NCBI RefSeq assembly: GCF_011397635.1
Contig: NC_064759.1
Span: 11,862,428-11,926,427 of the forward strand
Direction of reading: 5' to 3'
From: Epinephelus fuscoguttatus
Taxonomy: Eukaryota; Chordata; Actinopteri; Perciformes; Serranidae
DNA: 64,000 bases
Shown here: positions 9,745 to 22,800 of the stretch, piece after piece
Layout: each line of letters starts with the position of its first letter
Position numbering within the stretch: the stretch's first letter is position 1
Notes under the pieces: generated by a model
Databases searched by the model: none
What the model saw: only the letters and a program-made list of their open reading frames with translations
Told to the model about the DNA's origin: nothing
Program-made: the position numbers and the translations under genes

Positions 9745-11102
9745 CTGTGCCTTTAAAAAGGTATCCAGCCCCCTTTTACTTTTAATGTTGTGCAGTAGTG
9801 GAGGTAATCAGCATTTTAGAGACTAAACAGAAACATTTCTTGGGTACAAAAATAACAGAACTCCTGATTGCATAAGTATTCATGTCCTTCAAGACAGTAC
9901 TTAATAGAGGCACCTTTGGCAACAGTTACAGCCTTATGGTCTACTTCAAAAGACCTGTAACAGCTTTACACATCTGGACACTAATTCTTTGAAATCCTGT
10001 GTAGATTTGGTTTCATGTTTGGGTTGTCTTGCTGTGAAATATACATCTTTAGTTGCTTTTACCAGGATTTCTCTGCACTTTGCTGCATCAATTCTACACT
10101 GACAAGCCGTCCAGGGCTCGCTGCAGAGAAGCCTCCACACAGCATGATGCTGCCACCACCAGGCTTCATGACAGGGATGGTGTGTTCTTTTCTGGTATTG
10201 TGCAGTTTAAATGGATGGTTCAGATTTTCTGAAGTGGGGTTGTATGGGGTACTTATCCACAGAGTGTACATTACCTACAGTAGATGTCAGTTGGCACACT
10301 CCCAATCTGGAGAATCAAACTGGAGTCCAACATATTTTGGCCACCTAAAATCATCAATCAGTTGAAGTGTGAGCTATATTTAGACTATTTTCTAAGCTTT
10401 ACCTTTGAGTTAGACAGGGATTTCAAATGGGAAAACAAAGCCATTATATCGCTCTCTTATAGGCCAGACTCCATTGACAAAAACTGATTTAATGCTGCTG
10501 AACACAGGAGCTGCTGCTCTACTGCTGGCTCAATCACGTAGTTTGTTTGTGTTATTGTGTGACTTTGGCATTTAAAAGGAGTGGTTCTGATTCACCAAAG
10601 TCACACAATAACACAAACTAACTAACTGACTGAAGCAGCAGTAGAACAGCAGCTCCTGTGTTCAGCAAGTTAAAATCACTGTTTTTTCAATGGAGTCTGA
10701 TGGGGAAGTGACGCCGCTTATGGCTCCCCGATCGAAACATGCTGCGTAATTGAAATGTAAAGCAGTGACTATTTTCTCAATACAGTGTACACAGCAGTAC
10801 ACTGCTTAGCTTCTGTGTCAGACTCCAGTCTGCTTCTCCAAACTGGAGGATGTGCCGACTGATCACTACCATATGGGAAACACAGACCCCATACAACCGC
10901 ACTTCAAAACATCTGAACTATCCCTTTAAGGCTTCTACTAAATTTAGTATGATGGCCAAAAAGGCACATTCACTTTCACATTACAGTATTTTCTCTTGAT
11001 TGTTGACAAAAATAAAATCCTAATTACATCCACTGCAATTCAGTGTTGTGAAACAGCGACACACAAAAAGGTTCGAGGAGGCAATACTTTTTATAAGCAC
11101 TG
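9745..11102. mobile_element. Tc1-like DNA transposon relic with a nested insertion
   Basis: Both ends sit at TA dinucleotides (9743-9744 and 11103-11104). The terminal inverted repeats share the pattern CxGTGCxTxTAAAAAGxTAT. The left part resembles the common fish Tc1 family, including a stretch complementary to a transposase region (around CACAGCATGATGCTGCCACC). The element is interrupted at 10206-10929 by a foldback MITE and carries no intact transposase. Confidence 0.7.
10206..10929. mobile_element. foldback MITE inserted in the Tc1-like element
   Basis: Long palindromic structure. The outer arm begins TTTAAATGGATGGTTCAG and ends with the reverse complement (CTGAACTATCCCTTTAA). An inner pair around GAACACAGGAGCTGCTG and CAGCAGCTCCTGTGTTC flanks a centre near 10590. 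TTTAA occurs at both borders. A second copy lies at 18205-18981. Confidence 0.75.
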
Positions 11103-11928
11103 TAAGAGACATCATAATCTATAACCATTTAGTACCAGGGAGAGAAGGGGTGCATCTCAACAGGCTGGAGTAGCTCCGTCTCTTTATCTTCTGTCATGGT
11201 TTAAAGTATGTTAACCCTACAAAGCATTTCCAAAATACTTTTCTATTCCTTCAGTGTGTGTGGAGAAGATATGGAGATAAAGCTACTTCAAGCAGGCATA
11301 TTGTTATAAGTTGTGCTATACAAATGAATTAGACTAGAGTTGGTCATACTGAGATGCAGCCATGAGGTCAGTGAGACTAAACAAGCGTCTCCTATCAGGC
11401 TGAACTGGACTACCCACAGATAAGAACCGTACAACTGGAGTGAGGGAACTGTTCTGTTTTTTGTTTTTTTTTTCTACAAAAAGCCGGGTGATGTAAAAGA
11501 AAGGAATAAAATAAAGAAAAATCTGCATTTAATTTAGACCAACAATGAGACTCCCATGTAGCACAAACGTATTTACAAGCTCCAAAAAATAAAAGTAAAA
11601 ACACTTCTCTTGATGCCCCTAACCCCTGCCCACACACGATTTCTTCTTTACCCCCCTTCTTTTTGATCCAAAATAAAAACTGTACGTGAAAGAGTTATGA
11701 AAATATAGGTTATTCCAACATGGTTGTGTCGTGGACTGAACTCTCTTTTCCTCCTGTTCTTCTTTTTCTCCTTCTTCCTCTTCATTCTCCTCCTCCTCTC
11801 CATCTCTCTCTCTTCAGTAAGGGTGTTGGGTGTTGCTGTTCTGTCCCGCTGGCCTGTCCCAACCCTAACCCCCTCCCTGACCCTGGGGCGTGGCATTGAG
11901 TCACAGGATCACTGGAAGGCCGGTGAGG
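11103..11928 (-). other. erp44: ERP44 3' UTR region, approximate
   Basis: Sequence downstream of the ERP44 stop (at 11929). There is no other gene. Plus-strand TTTAAT at 11528-11533 is ATTAAA on the minus strand, a variant poly(A) signal. A CT/TTC-rich run lies at about 11735-11815. The transcript end was not fixed. Confidence 0.35.
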
Positions 11929-12039
11929 TCACAGCTCGTCGCGGTCCCGTCTGAGGATGGTGTAGCGAGTCTCGCTGGGCGCCAGCTTCATGAACGAGCT
12001 CTCTGGAGGGCTGCTGGCCACTTCTCCTCCCGTCTCCTC
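11929..12039 (-). CDS. erp44: ERP44 exon 11 (RDEL retrieval signal)
   Basis: 111 nt, phase 0, ending TGA at 11929. It encodes PPESSFMKLAPSETRYTILR and then RDRDEL. The last four residues bind KDEL receptors. Confidence 0.95.
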   Translation of the reverse strand, partial: EETGGEVASSPPESSFMKLAPSETRYTILRRDRDEL

Positions 12040-13769
12040 CTGGGGGAGAAAGTCAGAACAAAGTTTTTACATGATATAGCACAAACTGGCTTTCAGTGAC
12101 TCTGTAGTGCGTGCTGATGCTGCTGTCGGACCTGTCCGGGCGTGCTGTCTGTGGGGTCGGGACCGTGGTGGAACTCTCGGTGTAGCTTTCCAGAGTGAAG
12201 GTCCAACACGAACTGTCTCAGCTTGCCAGGGACGCTGGAAGAAACACACAGAAACACACATTGGGTATTTTAAAGAAAACTTTCTCAGCTCTTAAATCTC
12301 TAACTTTTTTCGGTAAGGCTTGTTCATACAAGTGTTTGTAGAAATAAGTTTGACTCAATAAAACGTTCTCATTTGCACTAACTTGTTATAACAGGATCAT
12401 TTCAGCCTGACAGGTGCCAACTAGGTATGTGTGTGTTTGTGAGATCTAACCCCTCCAAACTGTTTCACAGGGCTCTGTTTAAGGCAAGTGTCATTCACAA
12501 AAATATCAACCAAATGTAAGGAGAAAAACGCCAGGTACTCCTCTCATTGTATAACTTTTAAAAAAATACTCTGGCCTCAGAAAAAAACTTTAGGGGACGT
12601 GGCCCCTAAGGGTTTTTTTTTGTGATAGTGCATGTGTTTGGGAAGTTCTGAGCATGACAGGATAAATGAGACTTGGATTACACTGCACGAATTGTGTGAG
12701 AGTTTTTAAATGGATGCTTTGATACAGTTTTGCTGTTGTTAAATGAGGTCCCTGATCTATCATTAAATCTATATATCCTGTTTTATTTGTTTTTTTATCA
12801 CACCAAAGCAGAAAGCACATTTTGCTGGAGGGGGCGCTGAATGTTGGAGACTGTGTGGGTTTCAGGAAGCCAATCACTGGCATGTATTCTGGGAGTGTCC
12901 AGTTATTAGGCCTTTCTGGACAGAATTTCGTAGAACATTAAAAATGATACTTAAAAGCGTTCTGACAAATATACGTTTGGTATTTTGATATCTGCTTGCA
13001 AGAAAGCCTTGACAAGGCGCTGGCTGCTTCCTGAACCCCCACAATAGAAGAGTGGATATGGAAAGGATTACCTTTTCTCTTTGTCTTCAGAAAAATGTGT
13101 TCATTAAATCCTGGGCCAAGTGGCAAAATATATATGAGTAGTTTTCACATAAGGCCCAATAACTGTGTGTTTCACGAAGGCATTCCGACACAAAGTTCAG
13201 CAACAAAGACATGAGATATGAGTTGATATGAGACAAAACTGCTGGTGGCAGCGACAGAGGACATCAGTCCCTGCGGACGAGTCATGAAGCAGCATTAATC
13301 CATATCAACGCTGACCTCTGAACTGTGCTTATTAACGACAGGTCATGAGCTGTTGTCATATCACAGACGCGGAGCGGGTCCCCAGTCACTTCTAACCCCG
13401 TGTGTCAGAGCAGCATGTGGACACACGCACACATGCAAAGACACACACATGTATATATATAACATACACTGCACTAACGTAATTACAAGCTGTGTGCCAC
13501 ATGCGGTGGTGATGTGATGTAATTAGGTTGTGGAGGGCTGGTCAGTCCTCAGGGCTTCTGTCTATCTGATCAGACTCTGATTGGGGACTGGGGGAGGCCA
13601 AGTGGTGGGGGGCAGAATAAATAAGATTAAATTAGATTAGACTGGATTAGTTTAGCACTTATTGCACGTGCCAAATCATGTCACATTAGCTCCGGTGTCC
13701 TGGCCCATTCATAAAGGACAGATTTTAGGAGGTGTGACATTTCTCTGTTGTTGAGTGCACTGTGGATTA

Positions 13770-13818
<49 letters not shown>

Positions 13819-16800
13819 GAAATTAACTTTATTTAAGGAGATCTCGTTATGAACAATTTCACATACGGTATCAGAATCTGGCAATAATTGCTCAAAAATG
13901 TCTAAAGAACGCTGAATGTATCAGACTGATTTGACATGTGGATGATTCATTTGTTAATTACAGCTGCGTTTGTGTTAAGTTTTCATTTATGTTTGGCTAT
14001 TTCTTTTTGCTTGGAACAATTACCAGCCCCAGTTTTTTGAAAAAAATGTTTTGAAATGTTTACAGGGAGTTATACACATGGTGGTAATATTCCATTTTAA
14101 TTCAGAGTCTGACAGTATTCTAAATTTGTTACAGGTCTTGTAAACGGCATATTTAGTTAGGATGTTCTGAATTAGGCATTATTCTAAATGTAGTATTTTT
14201 TGGTTAAGACATGTGGGATCTGCCGGTATTATTCAGGCTTTTGGAGCATTCTTTAGACATGTATACAGCACATTTTGAATATGCATCTCAGCTGGGGTTC
14301 TGCGACACACGGTCTCTTGCGTTTATTGTCAGCTCTGCCTTGCCAACAGTTGAGATGCCTATATTTCTGGTTGGAAAGCGAAACACACCTACTTTTAAAC
14401 ATTATAAAAGACTCGGATATTAACAGGTTTTTGTATAAGTGCAATGACAACCTTTTCAAGACCGTCGTTCCACTTCTTCATAACTGACATCATAAATTGA
14501 TGACTTTTATTGTATTATTTTATTCGACACTTTGCCATTTTTAGTCACTTTATTCATCTTGATGTAGCAATTTTTTTTTTCATTTTAGCTTTAATTTAAT
14601 CGATCATTATTTTTTATTTATTTTTTTCTTCTATCTTATTCTATTTAATGTCTTTTTGTCTTGTGCTGCTGTGATACTTCAATTTCCCCACTGGGGATCA
14701 ATAAAGTATATCTTACCTTATCTTTAACGATATGTTAGGGCATGTTAATTAGAGTACGCACAGTTGCATGTAATGGGGAACATTAGTGGAATATTCATTT
14801 TCATTAGTCACGTAAACAGCTTAGTAGAAATATTGTCTTTTTTGGAATTAAGGTAAAAATAGGAATCTTTTGTGCATGTTCATGTAGTCATTGAAGGACG
14901 ACAATGCTGCACCAATTGGCAACCTATGAGGCTAAAAATGAAGCCAATGTGGAAGTAACAAAACTGCAGTTCCTCTAATGGCCACTTGAGGCTGGCTCTA
15001 GGAAGTGAGTCAATTTCCATGCGACACCCATGTTAAAATGTCCAACGTTACAGCAGAAATAAACATGTTTACAGCCTGGTACCAAAAACAGTTTTGGTCT
15101 GTATAGCTAATTTCAGTAATTCAGTAATAACTGTGCTGGGGTGAATTGTTTTTACAACTCACGTGTTTACATTTCACTAAGGCTTAAAGTTACACATATT
15201 CAAGGGTGGGGCTGCCTGAGTCACAGGCTGTCTGCAGGGCGTTACTACAGTCTGTGAGTCAGATCCAACCCTTGCTCCTCCACAGCTCTACCCTCCTGTC
15301 CAAATATGGTCACTTCTGGCTCCAAAAAGCCAAGATGGCGAAGACTGAAAAGGCTTCAAAACAGCCCTTGTAAACCGATGGGTGATGTCACAGTAGTTAT
15401 GTCCACCTTTTATACAGTCTATGTGCTGCACACATGCTCACATATCGTCATGCACAACCACATTTTAAAGAGAATGTGAAAGGCGGTACTCACCTGAGGT
15501 CTTTAAAGTCAGGAAAGACATACATGTGTCTGAATGAGTCTATAGCAATGACGGGGCAATCAGCAGGAGTTTTCTGGATATGGAGCAAAGGATGGCGGAA
15601 CTTCTCGCAGTCCGCGTGCAGGAAGTTTATAGACCCTGAGGAGGAGACACCAGGGTCACGAACAATACTTCTGTACACAAGGCTGTTTGGCTCATGAGTA
15701 ACTAATATTCACATGCTGCCAATACACACAAGCTCACCTTTCTCACTGATGAGCTGGCGAGCCACTTCATGTTGAAACTTCTCTAAGCTCTCTCCGTCTT
15801 CTTTAACGTGGAACAAGATGAGAAAAGGAATTCCTTCTTCAGTCAGCTCCTGAAAAACACAAACACACACACAAAGCGTCAAGGACAGATGGAGTGAGGG
15901 CCTTTCCGTGGCTCAGCAGATGGACTACCCACAGACTCCATTAATACCCTCCAGGCTGTTTGTTGTGTAAACATCTCTATGTACATCTACATATCCAGAT
16001 TTAAACATCCATTTTATTAGACCAAAAAAGCAACAGATCAAGCTGACAGTGCTCTATATGAAAAAGCAGCTAACGAACCTCTCCATTTTCAAAGGTGATC
16101 TCCCTGACCAGAGGCACACACTTGTCCTGGGCCCAAGCATAGGTCAGGTCGAAGTTGGTGAGTGAGCCGAGGTAGATCATGTCAGGTACGCCCTCCCCGA
16201 CAGGCTTGTAGATTATATTGTCTCCACTGAAGCGCTCGGCCTCAGATACGGAGCTATAAGAGTAAAGCAGATAAGGGAAGTTCAAAAGACAAACAGAAAT
16301 TAAAGGATTAAAACTAAGCCTAAAATAAAAGGTGGTGTTGTGTCTCACCCAAAAGCAGCCAAGAATGTGCAGTCATCTCGAAGGATGTTGGAAACTTTTT
16401 CATATGTGTGGTAGCTGTCTGTGTCCCTGCTTTCAAAATAGCCTATGATGTGTCTCTTGCTCCTCTGCGAAATAAAAAAAAAAGTGTTAAGAAAAGAAAG
16501 GATACAGTTTTATTTTACAATGACTCTGTTGAAGTTTGTGATAATTTATAGACACGGTGTGTGCGTGTGTTTGCACTCACATCCAGAGTGTTAATCTCCT
16601 CCATTGACTGTATCTCTTTCACAGGGTCGACCTGCTGCTGGCGGATAAAGTCAGCGATGGCCGCCACCGACCTCTGACCCCTGTACTCCCTCTTCATCAT
16701 CATCCCATTGCGGAACAACTTCAATGTCGGATACTTGGTGATGCGATACCGCTGGGCTATGTCCGCTGCACGGAAGCAGAGGAGAAGTTAAGTAAAGAAG

Positions 16801-19800
16801 GACAAATCAATTGATGAAGAGGGAGAGGCTGAGCGAAAAACACATGGGGATGGGTGGATGAGGAGCGGAGAAGTGACAGAGACGGCGGTTAAACCTCGGT
16901 CTGAAAACACTGCCTTCAGTCAGCTCTGAGCTCTGATCTCCCACATGAAAGCTGCCCCCCGCTAAGAGTAAATATTCTCTCTGCACACACTGAATGAGTG
17001 TGTGTGTGTGTGTGCATGTGGCAGGTGTCAATCTCCCTGCGGGGTGTCTCTAAGCCTCCCGTCTTCACAGGAAGCAGCAGTTTTGTCATTAGTCTTCAAA
17101 CAGTTTGCAGGTCATCAATAATTCTCTTTAATTTGCTTTATCTCAAAAGGCTGAGGCTGGCGGTTTATGTGTCTGTGCTTTGGTGTCCTGGGCATCTATG
17201 TGTACATATGTGCATCAAATATAGTAAGAGGGAGTGTGTATGTGTGCCTTTTTGGTGAAGTTTATAAATAAAATGACAGTGTTATGGTAGTTCAGGCACT
17301 TAGATCGCCATAAACAACTAACCCACATATTAATACTAATAATAATTTGGACAATTAACCCTTAAGGTAGGAAAAAATGAAAACCTTTTCCGCTTTCAGT
17401 TTCAAATTATTAAGATTAGTTAAATTTTTTCACATCATTAACAAAATAAATAGTTTCGCTGCTGATCAAATAAATGAATGGTACTGGCTCTGGTAACTTG
17501 TGATGGGCATTTCTCATTATTTTACATGTTACAGGTTAAACTCCTGCATCTGTATGTCGTTTGGCACTTTGCCTGACAATATTAAAGAATGCTAAAAACT
17601 AATAAAACAGTAAAGCTGCATAATTATGGCCAAAATGATTATCAGAATTATTTTGATTAATATTGAGATTATAATTTAATCCCAATAAAAAATATTTTAT
17701 TGCAATTTTATATTTAAAAAAATGTAATAGAGCACTGCCTTCACTTTCACGTCGTGCTACATTCTTGCTAATGTACAAATCTTTGCAAATGAGACTGGCC
17801 CTTTTTTAACAGTGCATTTCCCAGAAGCAAAATATTAATTAAACTGTACCCAATATAAAAGGCAAACGAAAAATAAAAATGCCATCACAGAATGCAACCA
17901 AAGGAAAACAATGTGTATGGGACACACAAATGGAATGTGATTAGTTATGTGATCTCAATCTGTCTTTGTGAGCTGGATGGATACAGTGATGTGCCATACA
18001 GCGTTGCTCTTATGGATGTCTGAGTTAGTGTTGTACAAGGACGGGGGTCTAGTGAGGTAATGTTAGTGACATTATTCTTCTTGGCTTTCATACATTCATT
18101 ATACTGCAGGTTGTGGTGTTTCAAGGTGGTTAAACAACTTGAATGTGTTGCTTTGTGGCAGAGACACAAGTCTCAAGCACCTATTGCATATGACTGGCTC
18201 TTGATTAAAGGACTAGTTCAGATCTTTTCGAGTGGGGTTGTATGGGGTACTCATCCACAGACAGTGTATTATGTAGAGTAGGTGTCAGCACACCCCCAGA
18301 TCTAAGCAACAACATGTGTTTTAGCCACCTAAAAAAGTCTCACATGAAAGAAAATCAGTATCAGTTTAAGTGTACGCTATATTAAGAATATTTTCGCTGC
18401 TTTACCTTTATGTCAGGCAGTGATTTTCAAATGAAAAATTGGGTCGTTATATTGCTCTCTTCATAGCCAGACAACCCTGATTTAAGTGAACACAGGAGCT
18501 GCTGGTCGAACGCTGCCTCGAACAGTTGTTTTGGTTGTGTTACTGTGTGACTTTGGCACTTAAAGGGTTAGTTCAGATTTACCAAAGACACGCAATAACA
18601 CAAACAAAATAACTGTTCAAGGCAGCAGTAGGCCAGCAACTCCAGTTACTGTTTTTCTAAATGGAGTCTGGTGGCTTTGACGAGAGCATAGATGGGGAAC
18701 TGAGGCCTTTAACAGCTTCCCCATCAGAGCGGGCTGTCTGATGTAAAAGTAAAGCAGAGAAAATACTCTCAATACAGCGTACACTTAAACTGACATTAAA
18801 TCTTTTTTAAGTGGGACCTTTTTTAGGTGGCTAAAATACATTTTTTTCCTGAACTCCATCCATCGCAGTGCAATGCTTCTCCAAACTGGGAGTGTGCTGA
18901 CATCTACCGTGTGTAATATACTGACTATGGATATGTACCACATACAACCAAATTTCAAAAAAATGCAAAGTATCCCTTTTAGCGTCACTAGGCCCAAATT
19001 CGAAATACTTTCCAACAACAAATGATATGTTTCGAGGAACTAGCTCTTTACCTTCTGCTCTAGACATTTTCATTTTGCCTGTCTGCTCTCTTTTGTACAT
19101 TACTTTTCTGTTTTGGACTACAGCCACAACACTCAGGGAAGTTTTTCGCAAGCTGCCACTGCAGGGTGCGCACACAGCTGCACGACAGCTCCCTAAAAGT
19201 GGAGGCTGGTATTACTTTAGGAAGCACCTGATTTGAGTGGCAGCAGAATCTTCTGTGAGCAGAGCACGCACTCTATATGTCAATATCCCAGTCGATCATG
19301 TTCAGTAGTTGTAGGAAGTTAAAACCGTGAATGAAATTGATATCTGATTAATTGCGCAGCCCTTTAAAACAGTAATACTCACAGTGTTGGTCACAGTCGA
19401 CACGGGCAAACACCACCTGCTTGGTTTCAGGGAACTCCTCCCTCACTATGTTAGATGCCTCCTCAAAAATTGGATGGAGCATCTGACTGAATCTGCACCT
19501 GTGAGAGGGTTAGGAGAAGTGGTGTGAGGCCAAATGAATTCCCATGATTTGTAAGTAAATTAAATAGATTTTTAGATCCATTGGACTACATTTCGCAGTA
19601 TTTGACAATGTTGACAAATGATTTTTGCCTCCAACAGCTCCATTACACATCCATTAATTAGACCAAATGAGATTAAAACAGACACACTGTGTAAAAATCC
19701 TTTAAAAATAAATCAACAAAATCTCTACTGTGGATGACGGCAATCTAATTACACTTATTGCACCATGTAGCATTCATAGGAAACGTCTGCATCATGAGCA

Positions 19801-22800
19801 AAACTAATTTAAACATCCTCAATATAATATATATACAGAAGGAGAAACAACACACTTACCAGTCTGCATAAAAATTGACTAATGCCACCCCAGCATTATC
19901 TGCAAGGAAACACACACACACAAACAGGAAATAAATGTAAGCCATTACTAAACACACTCGTTAATGTATATTTGCTTGTGAATTAATTAGGCTTATTAAA
20001 GCCCTCAGTTTTCTGTTACTGAAAGACAAAAAAAAAACAAAAAAAAAACAAAAAAAACATGAAAGCACTTACAAAAAAACCCCAAATTTATTACCAGTGA
20101 CTCAAGGCCGTGTACATTTATCTATCACACTACCTATAGTGAGGTAAACACTCTCCCCTTCTGGTGAACCACCATGGCAACTTATTTTTCGGGAAAAATA
20201 TGTATGGTTGTTAATGGCGAGAGAAAAATAACCTTCTGATCCTGATTAAATTGTGCCAAAAAGTACACGTGTGATGTTTGTCGATTTAAAAGATAATTTT
20301 GCAAGTCAGGAAACTCGCAGTTTGTCTGTTGGAGTATAAGATTATAAAAATATGTCTTTAGAAAAACTACACAAGACGCGTAAGTGACGTCATGACTTCC
20401 TCTCTCACTGAAGCTAGGTGCCTGTGTATTAAGTAAGAGGATATACTCACACAAGCAACGGATCTTGCTCGTTCTTTCCCTTCTGAGCTGCTTAAAAGAC
20501 CAGGAGTCACTTGACACACTGGGTAAGATAATGTTACACTTGTGCTGGGAACACAGCTAAGTTACCGAGATAGCTAGCTAGCTGGTGTTGGTTACGTAAA
20601 TCAAGCAAGATAAGAGATGTAGTTCACTGCGTGGTTTCACAGAAAACCTTAAATAAAACTAACTTAAATTAAACTTAAATAAAACTGAATACTGGATAAA
20701 TTTGTGGGAGGAGTGGTGACAAATGCAGCAATGAGTTTAGCCGATATGAACAGACTGTATATGTTGGAAGGAATCCAGGGGGGAAAAAAACTTTTTTTTT
20801 TTTTAAAGATATTTTTGGGCATTTTTTGCCTTTATTTGACAGGACAGTTAAGTGTGAAGGGGGGAGAGAGAGAGAGGGGATGACATGCAGCAAAGGGCCA
20901 CAGGCTGGACTCGAACCCGGGCCGCTGCGGCAACAATCTTGTATATGGGGCGTCTGCTCTACCACTAAGCCACCGACGCCCCGGAAAAAAAACTTTTAAT
21001 GGTGCAATTCACACCAACAGCCAATTGTGTAATGGGCCAAGTTTCTCATTGGCGACCAAATCCCATGATTGATTTGATATGCTGCTAACTAACAGAGAGA
21101 CAAACAGTCTGACAAGGCAGAATGACAACAAAATATCATTGGTGGATGTAACAAAGATGGAAATTTAATATGCGTGTCTTAAAGACAAGTGAGGCAAAAT
21201 GGTAGACGACTTCTGTCTGAATATCTCCTTCCCAAGAGCTAGATGAGACAAAAATTCAAGGATATAAGCTGTTTGCCCCTGTTTCCAGTCTTTATGCCAA
21301 GCTAAGCCAACCAGCTGTAGCTTCATATCGAATGAACAGACATGAGAGTTTTATTGATCTTCTCATCCAGCTTTGAGCAAGAAAGTGAATAAGCGTATTT
21401 TCCAAAATGTCAAACTATTCCTTTAAGAGCCTTTGAAGTGTAAAGTGTGATGCCTTACTTAGGACGTCATCTATGTTGGCTGAATCCAGACTGGTGATTT
21501 CTGCTTGTCCGGGTGTAGAGAGGCCCATCACCTGCAGGCACACACAGGAGGAGATAGATCAGCAATTAAAACACAAAACCACAGACAAGCTGGTTACGAA
21601 GACAACTATGTGGGGGAGCGGAGAAAAGACCCTGAAGACAGTTGACAGATAACATAAGACTTTATTATTCCCCAGGGGGGTAATCCTGAACTAAAAAGAC
21701 TAAAGAGTGAACCAACAAGCCTGTCCGCATACTGCAAACCAGCATTTCCAGAGACTGACTCAACTGAACACCAGCTCTCAGAGTGGTAATACTATGGTAC
21801 TAACCTCATACTTTAGAAGCACACATGAAATGCAATGGAGTTGCTTCATGCAGTGCTATCATTGTCAAACACAGTGAAAACTATATTCTTTAAAACTTTA
21901 TATTTCTAGCTGCATGCTATAATTATGTTTATAATGGAGAGGGTGTACAGAGCAGGCAAGGTGTGGTTTTAACCAGCAAATCTCTCTCTCTAAGTCCTCC
22001 AGTGGGATCCCCAGTATGCCCCAGGAAAAAAGAAGTATAATCTCTCCGGTGTTTCCTGGGTCTGCCCCAGGCTTTTTTCCCGCAGTCAGTTGTTCTGGTC
22101 CTGGGCTAATACAGAAAACAATTATTAATTATAATAAAGTAATTAATGCTCTCATGATTTTCTGCATAACCTGTTTTTTCCTTGTATCCTGTTAAGTGTG
22201 GACTGTACTTCCATACATGTTCACATGGACACGATGGCATGTGTTACAAAACAGCACATATGCAAATATTTTAACATTTGAGTGCTCCTCTCATGATACT
22301 GGCCAATTAGCTAAGGTTATATTGATAAACTAATGGAAAAAATGTATGGTTAGGAGTAGGACGCCCCTGAAAAGTTCTTTTATTTTTTCTCCTTATTACT
22401 TCTTGTTTGTCCAGAACCTGTTGAAGTATATGCGTACCTCTCCCTCCTTTAAGTATCCACACAGTATTTGGAACTCTGATATGCCGCCAAAAAGTCTCAC
22501 AAAACATGCAACAGTGGAGCATCATCCATTTCTTACATCGTGTTGAGCTCACATACCTCCAACAGTGGCCAAACTACATCAGCTGTCAACTTTAAATAAA
22601 TCGCCAGCACTGATTATGAACTCCACCTGTATGATTCAACTCATCACCACATCATAGAGAGTGAGACGCCCTGAGGCTTAATTGAGGCTGCGTGTACTGT
22701 ATTTGCGCTCTTATTCTTTTAGTCACTCTACCTCTTGCTCAAATAAGGTGGCCGTTACACACAATGACGCTGCACATTCTTTTTACATACATCCTGTTTT

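Noticed and set aside
20182-20517. 111-residue minus-strand ORF in an ERP44 intron
   Set aside because: Falls in what looks like dispersed repeat sequence; no similarity and no phase fit with ERP44.
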